In this document: positions 26,853 to 35,696 of the stretch, piece by piece
Numbering within the stretch: position 1 is the first letter of the stretch
How the letters are laid out: each line of letters opens with the position of its first letter
Translations under genes and position numbers: made by a program
Assembly (NCBI GenBank): GCA_934122085.1
Contig: CAKOVS010000007.1
Coordinates: 39,127 to 103,126, forward strand
From: an uncultured Clostridia bacterium
Lineage (GTDB): Bacteria; Bacillota; Clostridia; TANB77; CAG-508
Direction: 5' to 3'
DNA: 64,000 nt
Notes under the pieces: generated by a model
Told to the model about the DNA's origin: nothing
The model's input: only the letters and a program-made list of their open reading frames with translations
Database searches by the model: none

Positions 26853-27236
26853 TTAATTTTGTTTTTCTTTATTTTGGGATAATTTATTTTTAGATTTTTC
26901 TCTACATAAATCTATATAATATCTCCTAATTATTGTTAAATTTGTAAACATTCTTCCAACAAATACTACTAATGCTGCTAAATATATATCTATATTTAAT
27001 TTTTGACCTAAATATGTTAATGCTATTGATAATATACTATTACAGAAAAATCCTGATATAAAAATAGTCAAATCAAAATTCTTCTTTAAAACTGATGTTA
27101 TTCCTCCAAAAACAGAATCTAATGCTGCAACAACAGCTATTGCTAAAAATGTTGAATATGTATATGGTATCATTGGGGCATTTATCCCTATAAGAGCTCC
27201 TATAATGCATCCTAAAATAATTGCTATTACTATCAT
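26853..27236 (-). CDS. sbp: Small basic membrane protein Sbp (DUF1290)
   Basis: A 127-residue protein with about four membrane helices and the family motif GALIGINAPMIPYTYSTFLA near the N-terminus. A basic tail (REKSKNKLSQNKEKQN) ends it. Sbp lies in the division cluster of many Firmicutes just upstream of ftsA, as here; its biochemical role is unknown. It lies 15 bases downstream of a DUF881 gene. Confidence 0.93.
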   Translation of the reverse strand: MIVIAIILGCIIGALIGINAPMIPYTYSTFLAIAVVAALDSVFGGITSVLKKNFDLTIFISGFFCNSILSIALTYLGQKLNIDIYLAALVVFVGRMFTNLTIIRRYYIDLCREKSKNKLSQNKEKQN

Positions 27237-27251
27237 TTTACATTTTCCTTT

Positions 27252-28016
27252 CTATTCTTTGTCTTTCATATATTTTGTACTAATAATACCTGTATATGAT
27301 TTAATTACAACTGGTCTGTTATATCCTGATGTTTGAATTGATACTTCATGTCCTTCTTCTTTTAAAACTTGTACCATACTTGACTTTACACTTACTGCAC
27401 TTTCAAGATATGTTTTATTTCCTATTGCTTTTATAACATATGGTGAAGTTATTCTTTGACTATTAACTTGTATAAATGGTGTACTACTTGATCCAATTAA
27501 AAATATGTCACTCATTCCAACAATTCTTTGGTCATTTATAGATAGTGCTTCTGCTCCTGCAGAAAACAAGTCCCTTACTACTCTTAATAAATCTAAACTT
27601 GAAATTGATACAATTTTTTCATTAGAATTACTACCTTCTAACTCTTTTCCTCCATTATCTGTTAATATAATAGTTATTCCTTCACCTTGTACATCAGTCA
27701 TTCCTAAATATGTATTTAATTCATCTAATTCATTTTGTAACAATTTAGCTGTTTTTTCATCAGACTCTTTTTCAGTTTGATATTCAGCAATTTTATTCAT
27801 AGTTTCTTCATATTTTTGTTGTATTTCAGAATATTTTTTTCTGTAATCTGAAAGTTCTGTTCTTAATTCCTCTTCTCTCATATTTTCTATTGAAGTTAAA
27901 TCTGTTTGCTTAACTACTTTATATTGCATAAACATTACTATCATTAATGCCAAACATGCAATCCCAATTGTTATTGACATTACAACCTTTTCCTTACTAA
28001 AAATTATTTTTTTCAT
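27252..28016 (-). CDS. DUF881 division-cluster protein (second copy)
   Basis: A 254-residue membrane-anchored protein: one N-terminal helix (VVMSITIGIACLALMIVMF), a coiled coil (about 45-95), and an extracytoplasmic DUF881 domain (GEGITIILTDNGG..., SINDQRIVGMSDI). Members are found between divIB and sbp/ftsA in Firmicutes. The exact function is not known; a septum-related role is inferred from context. It is a paralogue of the gene directly upstream, a common tandem arrangement. Confidence 0.92.
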   Translation of the reverse strand: MKKIIFSKEKVVMSITIGIACLALMIVMFMQYKVVKQTDLTSIENMREEELRTELSDYRKKYSEIQQKYEETMNKIAEYQTEKESDEKTAKLLQNELDELNTYLGMTDVQGEGITIILTDNGGKELEGSNSNEKIVSISSLDLLRVVRDLFSAGAEALSINDQRIVGMSDIFLIGSSSTPFIQVNSQRITSPYVIKAIGNKTYLESAVSVKSSMVQVLKEEGHEVSIQTSGYNRPVVIKSYTGIISTKYMKDKE

Positions 28017-28040
28017 AAAACATTCTCTTTTCTTATATTA

Positions 28041-28757
28041 TTATTTTATTGTTTGCGCATATTCAAACTTATATGTTCTAGAATATTTTGGTATTGTTAT
28101 ATTATCAGAAGTTTTAAAATCGACTTGAATTCTATCTCCTTCTAATGCTTTCAAATATCCACCATTTCTATATGTATTTTTTAATAATTCTGGCATTCCT
28201 ATAGCTTTTATTGTAAATGGCGCCCCTACTTTTTCTCCATTTATTTTAATAACTGCTCCATCACATGAGATAGCTGTGTTTCCAACAATTCTTTGTTCAT
28301 TTATAGATATTGCTTCTGCTCCTGCATTTTTTAGTTCATTTACTATACTTATAAGATCTGTATCATGTACAATTGTAGAATTTGGATCAAAAGTTGATTG
28401 AACTATTGCATCATCAACTTTTATTATTACTCCTTTTCCAATAACTTCTGTTAATCCTAATTGTGTACTTAATTCTTTTATATTTTCTTGTATTTCAGTT
28501 AATTCTCCATTGTTTTCAGTTGCACTTTTTCTTTCATTTTCTAATAGTTTTTCAGCTTTTTCTTCATCTGCATACAGATTATCATAATTTTCTTTTGTTC
28601 TTAATATTGCATCTCTTAATTCGTTCTCTGTTGAGTTTCTACTAGTGGTTGTCCCAATATTTGATATTGTCTTAACTTGTATTGCAATTCCACAAGATAA
28701 TGCTACACACATTCCACCTAATATTAAACTAATTTTCATTTTTTTATCCATGTGCAT
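28041..28757 (-). CDS. DUF881 division-cluster protein (first copy)
   Basis: About 238 residues from ATG 28757 (GAGAGGA just upstream; ATG 28751 is also possible, and a longer frame overlapping divIB is unlikely). It has an N-terminal helix (ISLILGGMCVALSCGIAI), a coiled coil, and a DUF881 domain with SINEQRIVGNTAISCDG, matching its neighbour. It lies 16 bases after the ftsQ/divIB stop codon. Function unknown. Confidence 0.92.
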   Translation of the reverse strand: MHMDKKMKISLILGGMCVALSCGIAIQVKTISNIGTTTSRNSTENELRDAILRTKENYDNLYADEEKAEKLLENERKSATENNGELTEIQENIKELSTQLGLTEVIGKGVIIKVDDAIVQSTFDPNSTIVHDTDLISIVNELKNAGAEAISINEQRIVGNTAISCDGAVIKINGEKVGAPFTIKAIGMPELLKNTYRNGGYLKALEGDRIQVDFKTSDNITIPKYSRTYKFEYAQTIK

Positions 28758-28773
28758 TCTTCCTCTCTTAAAA

Positions 28774-29568
28774 TTATTGACTTTCTGTAAAATATGGTCC
28801 AAAACCTTCGTTTAAATTTCCGTTAACATTTATTGTTCCAGATTTTCCTTCTTCTTTTTCCATAATAGATTTTACATAATCCATTCTATCTTTTATATTT
28901 GTTGCATTTCCTAAATTAACAATTAAATTTAAACTATTTAATTTTAAAATATATTCATTTCCAACTTGAATTGTAGAAATTTTATCATAAATTCCTATTT
29001 TAGTTGCTTCTTCTCTTATATGTAATATATTTTCTAGCTTTATATTAAGATCTTCATCTTCAAGTCTTTTCATTTTTTCAATATTTTCTTCTGTTATACT
29101 CATTCCAATTATTGTTATCAATTCTTTTGGCTCTTGTGAATAATCAATTATATATCCTTGTTCATCAATATATATATATGTACCATTTTCAGTTTTTACT
29201 TGAAAACTTGCACTTCTTTCTTTAACTTCTATTTTTATAGTATCTGGCATTTTTTTAGTAACTTTTGCATCTTCAACATATCCATTTTGTTTTATCTTTA
29301 CTTTTGCCACTATATTAAAACTGGTAAACATACTTTTTCCTAATTCTATTCCTGATTGTTCTATAATCTTGTTATTATCAAGCTGTGAATTTCCTGTAAT
29401 TTCTATATTTTTTATCTTAAATGTTGGTGATTTTAAGAAATACATAGTAACTCCCAAAATTATTGCTATTAACACAAAAACTATTAATTTTATCTTTCTT
29501 TTTTTACGTCTCTTTTTTTCTATTTCTCTTTGTTTATTAAAACTACCATTTTTTTTATTTGATGGCAT
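28774..29568 (-). CDS. ftsQ: Cell division protein FtsQ/DivIB
   Basis: About 264 residues from ATG 29568, supported by GGTGAGG upstream. A strongly basic cytoplasmic N-terminus (KKRRKKRKIK) and a single membrane helix (LIVFVLIAIILGVTMYFL) are followed by an extracytoplasmic POTRA domain (TFKIKNIEITGNSQLDNNKI) and the FtsQ/DivIB domain. It acts in the FtsQLB complex at the septum. First gene of the division cluster seen here; pflA upstream is unrelated. Confidence 0.93.
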   Translation of the reverse strand: MPSNKKNGSFNKQREIEKKRRKKRKIKLIVFVLIAIILGVTMYFLKSPTFKIKNIEITGNSQLDNNKIIEQSGIELGKSMFTSFNIVAKVKIKQNGYVEDAKVTKKMPDTIKIEVKERSASFQVKTENGTYIYIDEQGYIIDYSQEPKELITIIGMSITEENIEKMKRLEDEDLNIKLENILHIREEATKIGIYDKISTIQVGNEYILKLNSLNLIVNLGNATNIKDRMDYVKSIMEKEEGKSGTINVNGNLNEGFGPYFTESQ

Positions 29569-29596
29569 ATACCTATTCCTCACCTTTAAATATATT

Positions 29597-30328
29597 TTAT
29601 AAAATTCCTAATATCCTTTTAGCTCTTTCTTCATCATCTATTGTAGCATCTCTCACACCTTCTAATTCATATTTTAGCCCAAGTTTTTCCCATTTATATT
29701 TACCCATACTATGATATTTTAAAATTTGAACTTTTTCTACTGTTTTTAATGTTGATAAAAAATCTTTTAGTCTTAGCAAATCTTTCTCATCATCTGTATA
29801 TCCTGGCACTAGTACTTGTCTAATCCACATTTTTTTTCCGTTTTCACTTAAATATCTTGCAAATTCTAATTCTTTTTTATTTGATACTCCAACTAATTCT
29901 TTACATTTTTCATCATCTATATGTTTTATATCTAATAAAACTAAATCTGTATATTTAAGAACTTCTTTGATATCATCTGTAATATTAAACATTCCAGATG
30001 TATCTATACATGTATTTATATTTTCTTCTTTTAATCTTTTAAAAAATTCTATTAAAAACTTTACCTGTAATAATGGTTCTCCTCCAGTAACTGTTACTCC
30101 TCCACCAGATAAAGTCATATATGTTTTATATCTTTTTACTTTTTCTACTATTTCTTCTAATGTTTTTTCTTCTCCTAATGTCATGTCCCATGTATCTCTA
30201 TTATGACAGTATTTACATTTTAAACTACATCCTTGTAAAAATAAAACAAATCTTATTCCAGGTCCATCAACTGTTCCAAAACTTTCTATTGAATGTACTT
30301 TAGCAACTTTATTTAATTTGTTTTCCAT
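29597..30328 (-). CDS. pflA: Pyruvate formate-lyase activating enzyme
   Basis: A 243-residue radical SAM enzyme that installs the glycyl radical on pyruvate formate-lyase. The cluster motif is CSLKCKYC (C-x3-C-x2-C), and the start SIESFGTVDGPGIRFVLF is typical. Start ATG 30328 follows GGAGG; an in-frame GTG at 30340 lies within that site. pflB is not adjacent, so the activase is separated from its partner here. It probably has its own promoter (30366-30394). Confidence 0.93.
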   Translation of the reverse strand: MENKLNKVAKVHSIESFGTVDGPGIRFVLFLQGCSLKCKYCHNRDTWDMTLGEEKTLEEIVEKVKRYKTYMTLSGGGVTVTGGEPLLQVKFLIEFFKRLKEENINTCIDTSGMFNITDDIKEVLKYTDLVLLDIKHIDDEKCKELVGVSNKKELEFARYLSENGKKMWIRQVLVPGYTDDEKDLLRLKDFLSTLKTVEKVQILKYHSMGKYKWEKLGLKYELEGVRDATIDDEERAKRILGIL

Positions 30329-30365
30329 GTAAACCTCCACTCATTATTTATATTAACTAGTATAT

Positions 30366-30394
30366 ATTTTACTCTATGAATGTGAAAATATCAA
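30366..30394 (-). promoter_or_regulatory. Probable pflA promoter
   Basis: On the minus strand, TTGATA (30394-30389), 17-bp spacer, TAAAAT (30371-30366). Confidence 0.6.
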
Positions 30395-30434
30395 GATATT
30401 CTTGTTATTTTTTTGTTGTATATAAGAGGAAAAG

Positions 30435-30553
30435 ATAAAAAGGCGAGCCTAAGATTTTCTATCAAATGAAAATTTTAAGAAAATCTAAGGCTCGCCATAT
30501 TTATCTAGTACAGAAAGTCCTCCTACAAGGAGAACTTTCATACTATATAAAAA
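30435..30553 (+). repeat. Double-hairpin repeat, copy 1
   Basis: Two hairpins in tandem. Hairpin A is a perfect 19-bp stem (30442-30460 with 30478-30496) starting GGCGAGCC. Hairpin B is an imperfect stem around AAGGAG (30506-30545). The same unit occurs in reverse orientation at 37113-37229 with only a few differences. It lies in an intergenic gap, with no protein-coding potential. It could also act as a terminator on the minus strand. Confidence 0.88.
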
Positions 30554-30555
30554 AC

Positions 30556-30604
30556 GCTCAATATTAATAAGTAATAATAACTATCTTAATATTGAGCTTT
30601 TTTT
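30556..30604. terminator. Terminator after the 30603 gene
   Basis: GCTCAATATTAA (30556-30567) pairs with TTAATATTGAGC (30586-30597), with T runs on both sides. Confidence 0.85.
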
Positions 30605-31049
30605 AATTATGTCTATAACCTCTAAAACAAGAATTATTTTCATTTTGCTGAGATGTACATGTAATATTGTCTCCATTTATTCTTGCTACTATTTCTCCAT
30701 CACTATTTAAAATCGTTAAAGGTTGTGATGATGAACATGAGCAAGTATTATTAGTAGTATTTATATTTGCACTTGTTTCACTAACATCATTATTACTATT
30801 ATTACAATTGCAATTTTCAAAGAAATTACATCTTGAAATTATGCAAAATAAAAATGCTGTTATAAAAGCTATAATTCCTAAAACTACTGCAACTATAATG
30901 AAATTAGTATTTTCTATAATTGTTGCAATTAATATAAATGTGGCAAAAAACAATAAACCTATTAATATTGGACAATTTACTAATTTTTGAAGAAATATTG
31001 CAACTATTATAGTGAAAAATATAAGGGCAAAAATCAAAAAGAAATTCAT
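30603..31049 (-). CDS. Small membrane protein, unknown
   Basis: About 148 residues from ATG 31049, which follows GGAGG. Three predicted membrane helices (about 1-75) are followed by a cysteine-rich, asparagine-rich soluble tail (CNFFENCNCNNSNND, then CSCSSSQ) and a short beta segment (ILNSDGEIVARINGDNITC). The cysteine pattern suggests metal binding or disulfides on an exposed tail, but this is inference. It lies upstream of the terminator at 30556 and downstream of truA in the same direction. No family recognised. Confidence 0.7.
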   Translation of the reverse strand: MNFFLIFALIFFTIIVAIFLQKLVNCPILIGLLFFATFILIATIIENTNFIIVAVVLGIIAFITAFLFCIISRCNFFENCNCNNSNNDVSETSANINTTNNTCSCSSSQPLTILNSDGEIVARINGDNITCTSQQNENNSCFRGYRHN

Positions 31050-31106
31050 AAAGACCTCCATTTTATAAATATTATTTATATATCTTATGAATTTCTTTTT
31101 TACTTG

Positions 31107-31844
31107 TTACTCATATTTTACATCTACTAAATATAAACCATTTGGAGGAAGTGTTTTACCTGCATTTTCTCTTTTTCCTTCTTTTATTATTTCTTCAATT
31201 TTTTCTGGTTCAATTTTTTCTAATCCAACTTCTACAAGTGTTCCAGCAATAATTCTAACCATATTATATAAAAAACCATTTCCTGTTAATTCAATATAAA
31301 TTTTATCTCCATTTTGATATACTTTTGCATCATATATTGTTCTAACACTACTCTTGCTACTTGTTCCACTTGCTTTAAATGCTTTAAAGTCATGTTCTCC
31401 TATAAAATATTTAACTGCTTTTTCCATCTTTTCTACATTTAATTTTTGTGGAATATGTGTTTCTAAATATCTATATATAGCAGTTCCCTCTGGTGAATTA
31501 TTTATTATATATCTATATGTCTTTCTTTTACAATTTAGTCTACTATGAAATCTTTCATCAACTTCTTCTGCTTTTTTTATTACTATAGATTTTTTTAATC
31601 TTGAATTTATTGCTATAGCAAATTTTTCAATTGGGATTTGTGAATTTGTTTTAAAATTTGCCACTTGTCCAAGAGCATGAACTCCAGCATCTGTTCTTCC
31701 AGAAGCATTTAATTCGACATCTTCACCTGTTATGCTTTTTATTGCTTGTTCTATTGTTCCTTGAATATTTAATTTATTAGGCTGTTTTTGCCAGCCATTA
31801 AAATCTTTTCCATCATATTCTATTGTTAATTTTATATTTCTCAT
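31107..31844 (-). CDS. truA: tRNA pseudouridine(38-40) synthase
   Basis: A 245-residue TruA that modifies uridines 38-40 in the tRNA anticodon stem. The catalytic aspartate is in SGRTDAGVHALGQVANF at about residue 52. GNGFLYNMVRII is the conserved C-terminal block. It lies 40 bases after cdaA in the same direction. Confidence 0.97.
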   Translation of the reverse strand: MRNIKLTIEYDGKDFNGWQKQPNKLNIQGTIEQAIKSITGEDVELNASGRTDAGVHALGQVANFKTNSQIPIEKFAIAINSRLKKSIVIKKAEEVDERFHSRLNCKRKTYRYIINNSPEGTAIYRYLETHIPQKLNVEKMEKAVKYFIGEHDFKAFKASGTSSKSSVRTIYDAKVYQNGDKIYIELTGNGFLYNMVRIIAGTLVEVGLEKIEPEKIEEIIKEGKRENAGKTLPPNGLYLVDVKYE

Positions 31845-31884
31845 TCATTCACCCCTAATAAAAGAAAAGGTGGCAACGAGCCAC

Positions 31885-32814
31885 TTATTTTTCTTTTTTC
31901 TTTTTATTTTTAAATAAATTTTGAATATTAGTTAATATTTTTTTACTATTATTCTTTCTTTCTTCAATATTTGTAAAACGTTTTGTAACAACATTATTTA
32001 TTAAAATCTTTTTTAATACATCTTCTCTTACATCTGCAATCAATGTTCCATCTTTGGCAACAGAAACTTTTCCTGTTTCTTCTGAAACAATTATTGCAAG
32101 AGCATCAGATTCTTTTGAAATCCCAATACCTGCTCTATGTCTTGTTCCTAATTCTTTTGCAATATCTTGATCACTTGCAAGTGGTAACATACAAGCTGCT
32201 GCTGCTATTTTATTTTCACTAATAATTACAGCACCATCATGTAATGGTGTATTAGGTACAAATATATTTACTAATAATTGTGGAGATACTTCTGAATTCA
32301 TTGGTATTCCTGTTGAAATAATATCACTAAGTTTAATATCTCTTTCAATAACAATTAATGCTCCTGTATGTGTTTTTGCAAGTTCAAATGCAGCAATTAC
32401 TATTTTGTATATGTCTTCTTTAGTTCTAGTTATTATATCTTTATCAAATCCAAAAAATCTAGAAAATCTATTATTTCCACCTAATTGTTCTAATGCTCTC
32501 CTTATTTCTGGTTGGAAAATAATTATTACAAGTATCACTCCCCAATCCATTATCATTGATAATATATAATTCAATATGTATAAATTTAATAATTTGCTTA
32601 TACCTGTTGCCACAACTAGAAATGCAATACCTTTTATTAATTGCCATGCTCTAGAGCCTTTTACAATTTTTATTAATTCATATGCAAGAAAAACAACTAT
32701 TGTTATATCTAAGATTAAAGATACAAATTTTATTGGATATTCTTGCAAACTTTGTATATATGCTAAAATATTTTGTTCATAAAATGTATTGATTAAATCA
32801 CCTATATTTTTCAC
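31885..32814 (-). CDS. cdaA: Diadenylate cyclase CdaA
   Basis: A 309-residue membrane enzyme making cyclic di-AMP from two ATP, controlling potassium and osmotic balance. Three N-terminal helices (about 20-105) are followed by the DAC (DisA_N) domain with the catalytic motifs HDGAVII and GTRHRAGIG. The usual neighbours cdaR (YbbR) and glmM are absent; instead a small one-helix protein lies upstream. Confidence 0.95.
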   Translation of the reverse strand: MKNIGDLINTFYEQNILAYIQSLQEYPIKFVSLILDITIVVFLAYELIKIVKGSRAWQLIKGIAFLVVATGISKLLNLYILNYILSMIMDWGVILVIIIFQPEIRRALEQLGGNNRFSRFFGFDKDIITRTKEDIYKIVIAAFELAKTHTGALIVIERDIKLSDIISTGIPMNSEVSPQLLVNIFVPNTPLHDGAVIISENKIAAAACMLPLASDQDIAKELGTRHRAGIGISKESDALAIIVSEETGKVSVAKDGTLIADVREDVLKKILINNVVTKRFTNIEERKNNSKKILTNIQNLFKNKKKKEK

Positions 32815-32854
32815 TCTTTATTCACCCTTTCTTAAAGGTATTATTACAGCATAA

Positions 32855-33010
32855 TTACTTTTGAATATTTGAAACAACATAATATATGCATGTTGAACAT
32901 GATGCAAATATCATAAGTACAAGCATTACAAATGCAAATATTTTTGATACTATTTGTTTTTTATCTACTTTATTTTTTTCTTTAATTATTTTCTCTTCTT
33001 TATTTTTCAT
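32855..33010 (-). CDS. Single-helix small membrane protein upstream of cdaA
   Basis: A 51-residue open frame with ATG at 33010, 10 bases after an AAAGGAC site. The first 20 residues are strongly charged (MKNKEEKIIKEKNKVDKK); one membrane helix follows (IFAFVMLVLMIFASC), then a short cysteine-containing end. It lies about 40 bases upstream of cdaA in the same direction and is probably co-transcribed. The layout resembles small DUF4044-like proteins, but no firm family assignment is possible from sequence alone. Confidence 0.6.
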   Translation of the reverse strand: MKNKEEKIIKEKNKVDKKQIVSKIFAFVMLVLMIFASCSTCIYYVVSNIQK

Positions 33011-33076
33011 AATAATCAGTCCTTTCTTAATTTATATGCATAATTATTATAACATAAAAAATTACTTTTTCAATAG

Positions 33077-34333
33077 TTATATTTTACATATATTTTGAAT
33101 TTTCTCTGTTGCTTCATTTATAACAGCATTATTATTAGTATGAATATATGCTAATACTTCATTTTCTCTAACATAGTCTCCTACTTTTTTATTCAATACT
33201 ATTCCTGCTGTATAATCTATATTATCTTCTTTCTTTATTCTTCCTGCACCTAATAGACATGCAACTTTCCCAATGTTTTCCGCATTAATTTCAGATATTT
33301 TTCCTGACTTTAAACTTGTTACTGGTATTACATATTTTGCTTTTTCAAACTTATCTATATTGTTTATATATGAAATATCTCCTCCTTGATTTTTAACCAT
33401 TTGTACAAATTTTTCATATCCTTTTCCATTTATAATATTTTCTTGAATTTTTGTTTTGTTTTCCTCAAGATTTTCTCCAACTCCTGCTAATTTTAGCATA
33501 TTGGCTCCAATTTCAAATACTACGTCTTTTAAATCTTTAGGCATATATCCTTTTAAAAATTTTATTGCTTCTATTACTTCTAAATTATTTCCTATTGAAT
33601 ATCCAAGCGGCTCATCCATTTTTGTAAGTACACATACTACTTCTCTTCCTGCAAGTTCCCCAATTTTTATCATTAAATCTGCTAGTTTTTGTGCATCTTC
33701 TTTATTTTTCATAAACGCACCTTTTCCTACAGTAACATCTAATACAATTTTATTTGCACCACTTGCTATTTTTTTACTCATAATACTTGATGCAATAAGT
33801 GGTATACTTTCAACACATGAAATTGTGTCTCTTAGTGCATATAATTTTTTATCAGCTGGTGCTAAATTCATTGTTTGTCCAATCATACTTATTCCAATTT
33901 TTTTAACATTTGCTATAAAATCATTTATATTTAAATTTGTTTGATATCCTGGAATTGCTTCCATTTTATCAACAGTTCCACCCGTAAATCCAAGTCCTCT
34001 TCCTGACATTTTAGCTACTGGCACTCCTAATGATGCAATAATTGGTAATAAAATTATTGAAACTTTATCACCTACTCCCCCAGTACTATGTTTATCTACA
34101 ATATTCTCTCCTAATGAGGATAAATCTAATATTTCTCCAGAATTTGCCATTGTCAAGCTTAAATTTGTTATTTCCTGTTCATTCATTCCATTTATATAAA
34201 TTGCCATAACAAGTGCAGCAGCTTGATAATCTGTTATGTTTCCTATAGTATATTCTTTTACGAAATATTCTATTTCTTCTTTTGTTAATTCTTTTTTATC
34301 TCTTTTCTTTGCGATTATATCTAATATATTCAT
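33077..34333 (-). CDS. pdp: Pyrimidine-nucleoside phosphorylase
   Basis: A 418-residue nucleoside phosphorylase family II enzyme splitting thymidine, deoxyuridine or uridine with phosphate. Conserved KHSTGGVGDKVSIILLPI (about 81-98) and the GRGLGFTGGT motif are present, followed by the C-terminal PYNP domain. The length and motif set fit Pdp; DeoA versus Pdp specificity cannot be settled by eye. It lies 17 bases downstream of the pilin-like gene in the same direction. Confidence 0.93.
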   Translation of the reverse strand: MNILDIIAKKRDKKELTKEEIEYFVKEYTIGNITDYQAAALVMAIYINGMNEQEITNLSLTMANSGEILDLSSLGENIVDKHSTGGVGDKVSIILLPIIASLGVPVAKMSGRGLGFTGGTVDKMEAIPGYQTNLNINDFIANVKKIGISMIGQTMNLAPADKKLYALRDTISCVESIPLIASSIMSKKIASGANKIVLDVTVGKGAFMKNKEDAQKLADLMIKIGELAGREVVCVLTKMDEPLGYSIGNNLEVIEAIKFLKGYMPKDLKDVVFEIGANMLKLAGVGENLEENKTKIQENIINGKGYEKFVQMVKNQGGDISYINNIDKFEKAKYVIPVTSLKSGKISEINAENIGKVACLLGAGRIKKEDNIDYTAGIVLNKKVGDYVRENEVLAYIHTNNNAVINEATEKIQNICKI

Positions 34334-34350
34334 AAACCTTTCCTTTTTAA

Positions 34351-34890
34351 TTATAATAATTCTATTCTACTTAATGTATAATTACCTAAATAACCTTTTG
34401 TATTTATTACTTCAACTACATTTGAGCATAATGGATTCATACTATATGCAACAATATAATATCCATTCTCTGAATTACTTTTTACATCTTTTAGTCCTAT
34501 TTTTTTCAATGTATCATCATCCAAATAATAATATTCGAATTTTTTATCTACTTTTTTATAATCTTCGTTTATAATTTCCTTTACTTTTGCTTCTATATCT
34601 CCAAATCTGTCATTAACAGCACTTTCAGTAACAGGCATCTTTTTTCCTTTTAAGTATTCTGACTTTTTACTTTCTTTCTCACTGTCACTTAAATTATTTG
34701 TTTCAAAATGATATTTTTCTAAATCACCTTTTAAATTTGCTTGAATTAGTAACATATTTGTTTTTAAATCTTGAAGTTTAGCCTCTTTTACTGCACTATT
34801 GCCATAATACATAGTAATAGTTGCAAGTATCATTAATACAACAAGCATTATAGCTAATGATATCATTGTAACACCTTTATTTTTTTTCAT
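34351..34890 (-). CDS. Pilin-like protein with prepilin-type N-terminus
   Basis: About 179 residues from ATG 34890. The N-terminus MKKNKG|VTMISLAIMLVVL is a type IV prepilin-type signal: basic start, glycine before the cleavage point, then a hydrophobic helix. The usual glutamate at +5 is missing. The rest is polar, helical then beta, with one cysteine. It shares this N-terminal type with the DGR target at 58860-60131. No pilus assembly genes are in the window, so it may be a pseudopilin-like exported protein served by machinery elsewhere. Confidence 0.8.
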   Translation of the reverse strand: MKKNKGVTMISLAIMLVVLMILATITMYYGNSAVKEAKLQDLKTNMLLIQANLKGDLEKYHFETNNLSDSEKESKKSEYLKGKKMPVTESAVNDRFGDIEAKVKEIINEDYKKVDKKFEYYYLDDDTLKKIGLKDVKSNSENGYYIVAYSMNPLCSNVVEVINTKGYLGNYTLSRIELL

Positions 34891-34918
34891 CACAATTCTT
34901 CCCTTCTTCATTACTTTT

Positions 34919-35545
34919 TTATACAAAATTTTTTATAAAAGATCTTCTATGTAATGGACATGGTCCATATTCTTTTAAAGCATTAATATGTGCAGATGTG
35001 CCATATCCTTTATGTTGTGCAAATCCATATTGAGGATATATTTTATCCCATTCTCTCATTATCCTATCCCTAGTAACTTTTGCTATTATTGATGCCGCTG
35101 ATATTGAATAGCATTTTGCATCTCCTTTTATTATTGATTCATATGGTATTCCTAATGTATCTATATGTGTTAATGCATCTACAATTATCAAATCTGGTTT
35201 TGCTGTTAATTCTTTTAAAGATGTTGTTAATCCTTTTTTTGTTGCATTCAAAATATTTATTTCATCAATTTCATCTTGTCCTATTATTCCAACTCCATAA
35301 CTAATTGCTTCTTCTAATATTAAATCATATAGTTTTTCTCTTTTCTTTTCAGAAACTTTTTTTGAGTCATTTACTCCTTCAATCATTGAATTTTCAGGCA
35401 TTATTACACTTGCTACAACAACAGGACCAGCTAATGGTCCTCTTCCAGCTTCATCAATTCCACATATATATTTATAACCTTTGTTTCTTAAATCATTTTC
35501 ATATTGTTTTAACATATTTAGTCTTTGTTCTTCTTTTTCTTTCAT
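34919..35545 (-). CDS. rnhB: Ribonuclease HII
   Basis: A 208-residue RNase HII that cuts RNA in DNA-RNA hybrids, including single ribonucleotides. The active-site motif CGIDEAGRGPLAGPVV (about 24-39) and the further aspartate in IIVDALTHID are present. KVTRDRIM and the PCPLHRRSF C-terminus are typical. Confidence 0.97.
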   Translation of the reverse strand: MKEKEEQRLNMLKQYENDLRNKGYKYICGIDEAGRGPLAGPVVVASVIMPENSMIEGVNDSKKVSEKKREKLYDLILEEAISYGVGIIGQDEIDEINILNATKKGLTTSLKELTAKPDLIIVDALTHIDTLGIPYESIIKGDAKCYSISAASIIAKVTRDRIMREWDKIYPQYGFAQHKGYGTSAHINALKEYGPCPLHRRSFIKNFV

Positions 35546-35646
35546 TTTTTGCTTTCCTTTTATGAAATTTTATATTTTCATTCTACAATAATTCCAAAAA
35601 AATATCAATATAAATGCAAAATAATTTTACTTGCTTTTCACAAAAC

Positions 35647-35674
35647 TTTCACAATAATTGTGTATTCTTATAAT
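35647..35674 (+). promoter_or_regulatory. Probable htrA promoter
   Basis: TTTCAC (35647-35652), about 16-bp spacer, TATAAT (35669-35674), then AAGGAGG (35682-35688) and ATG at 35697. The -35 is weak. Confidence 0.5.
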
Positions 35675-35696
35675 GTACAAAAAGGAGGTCTTCATT

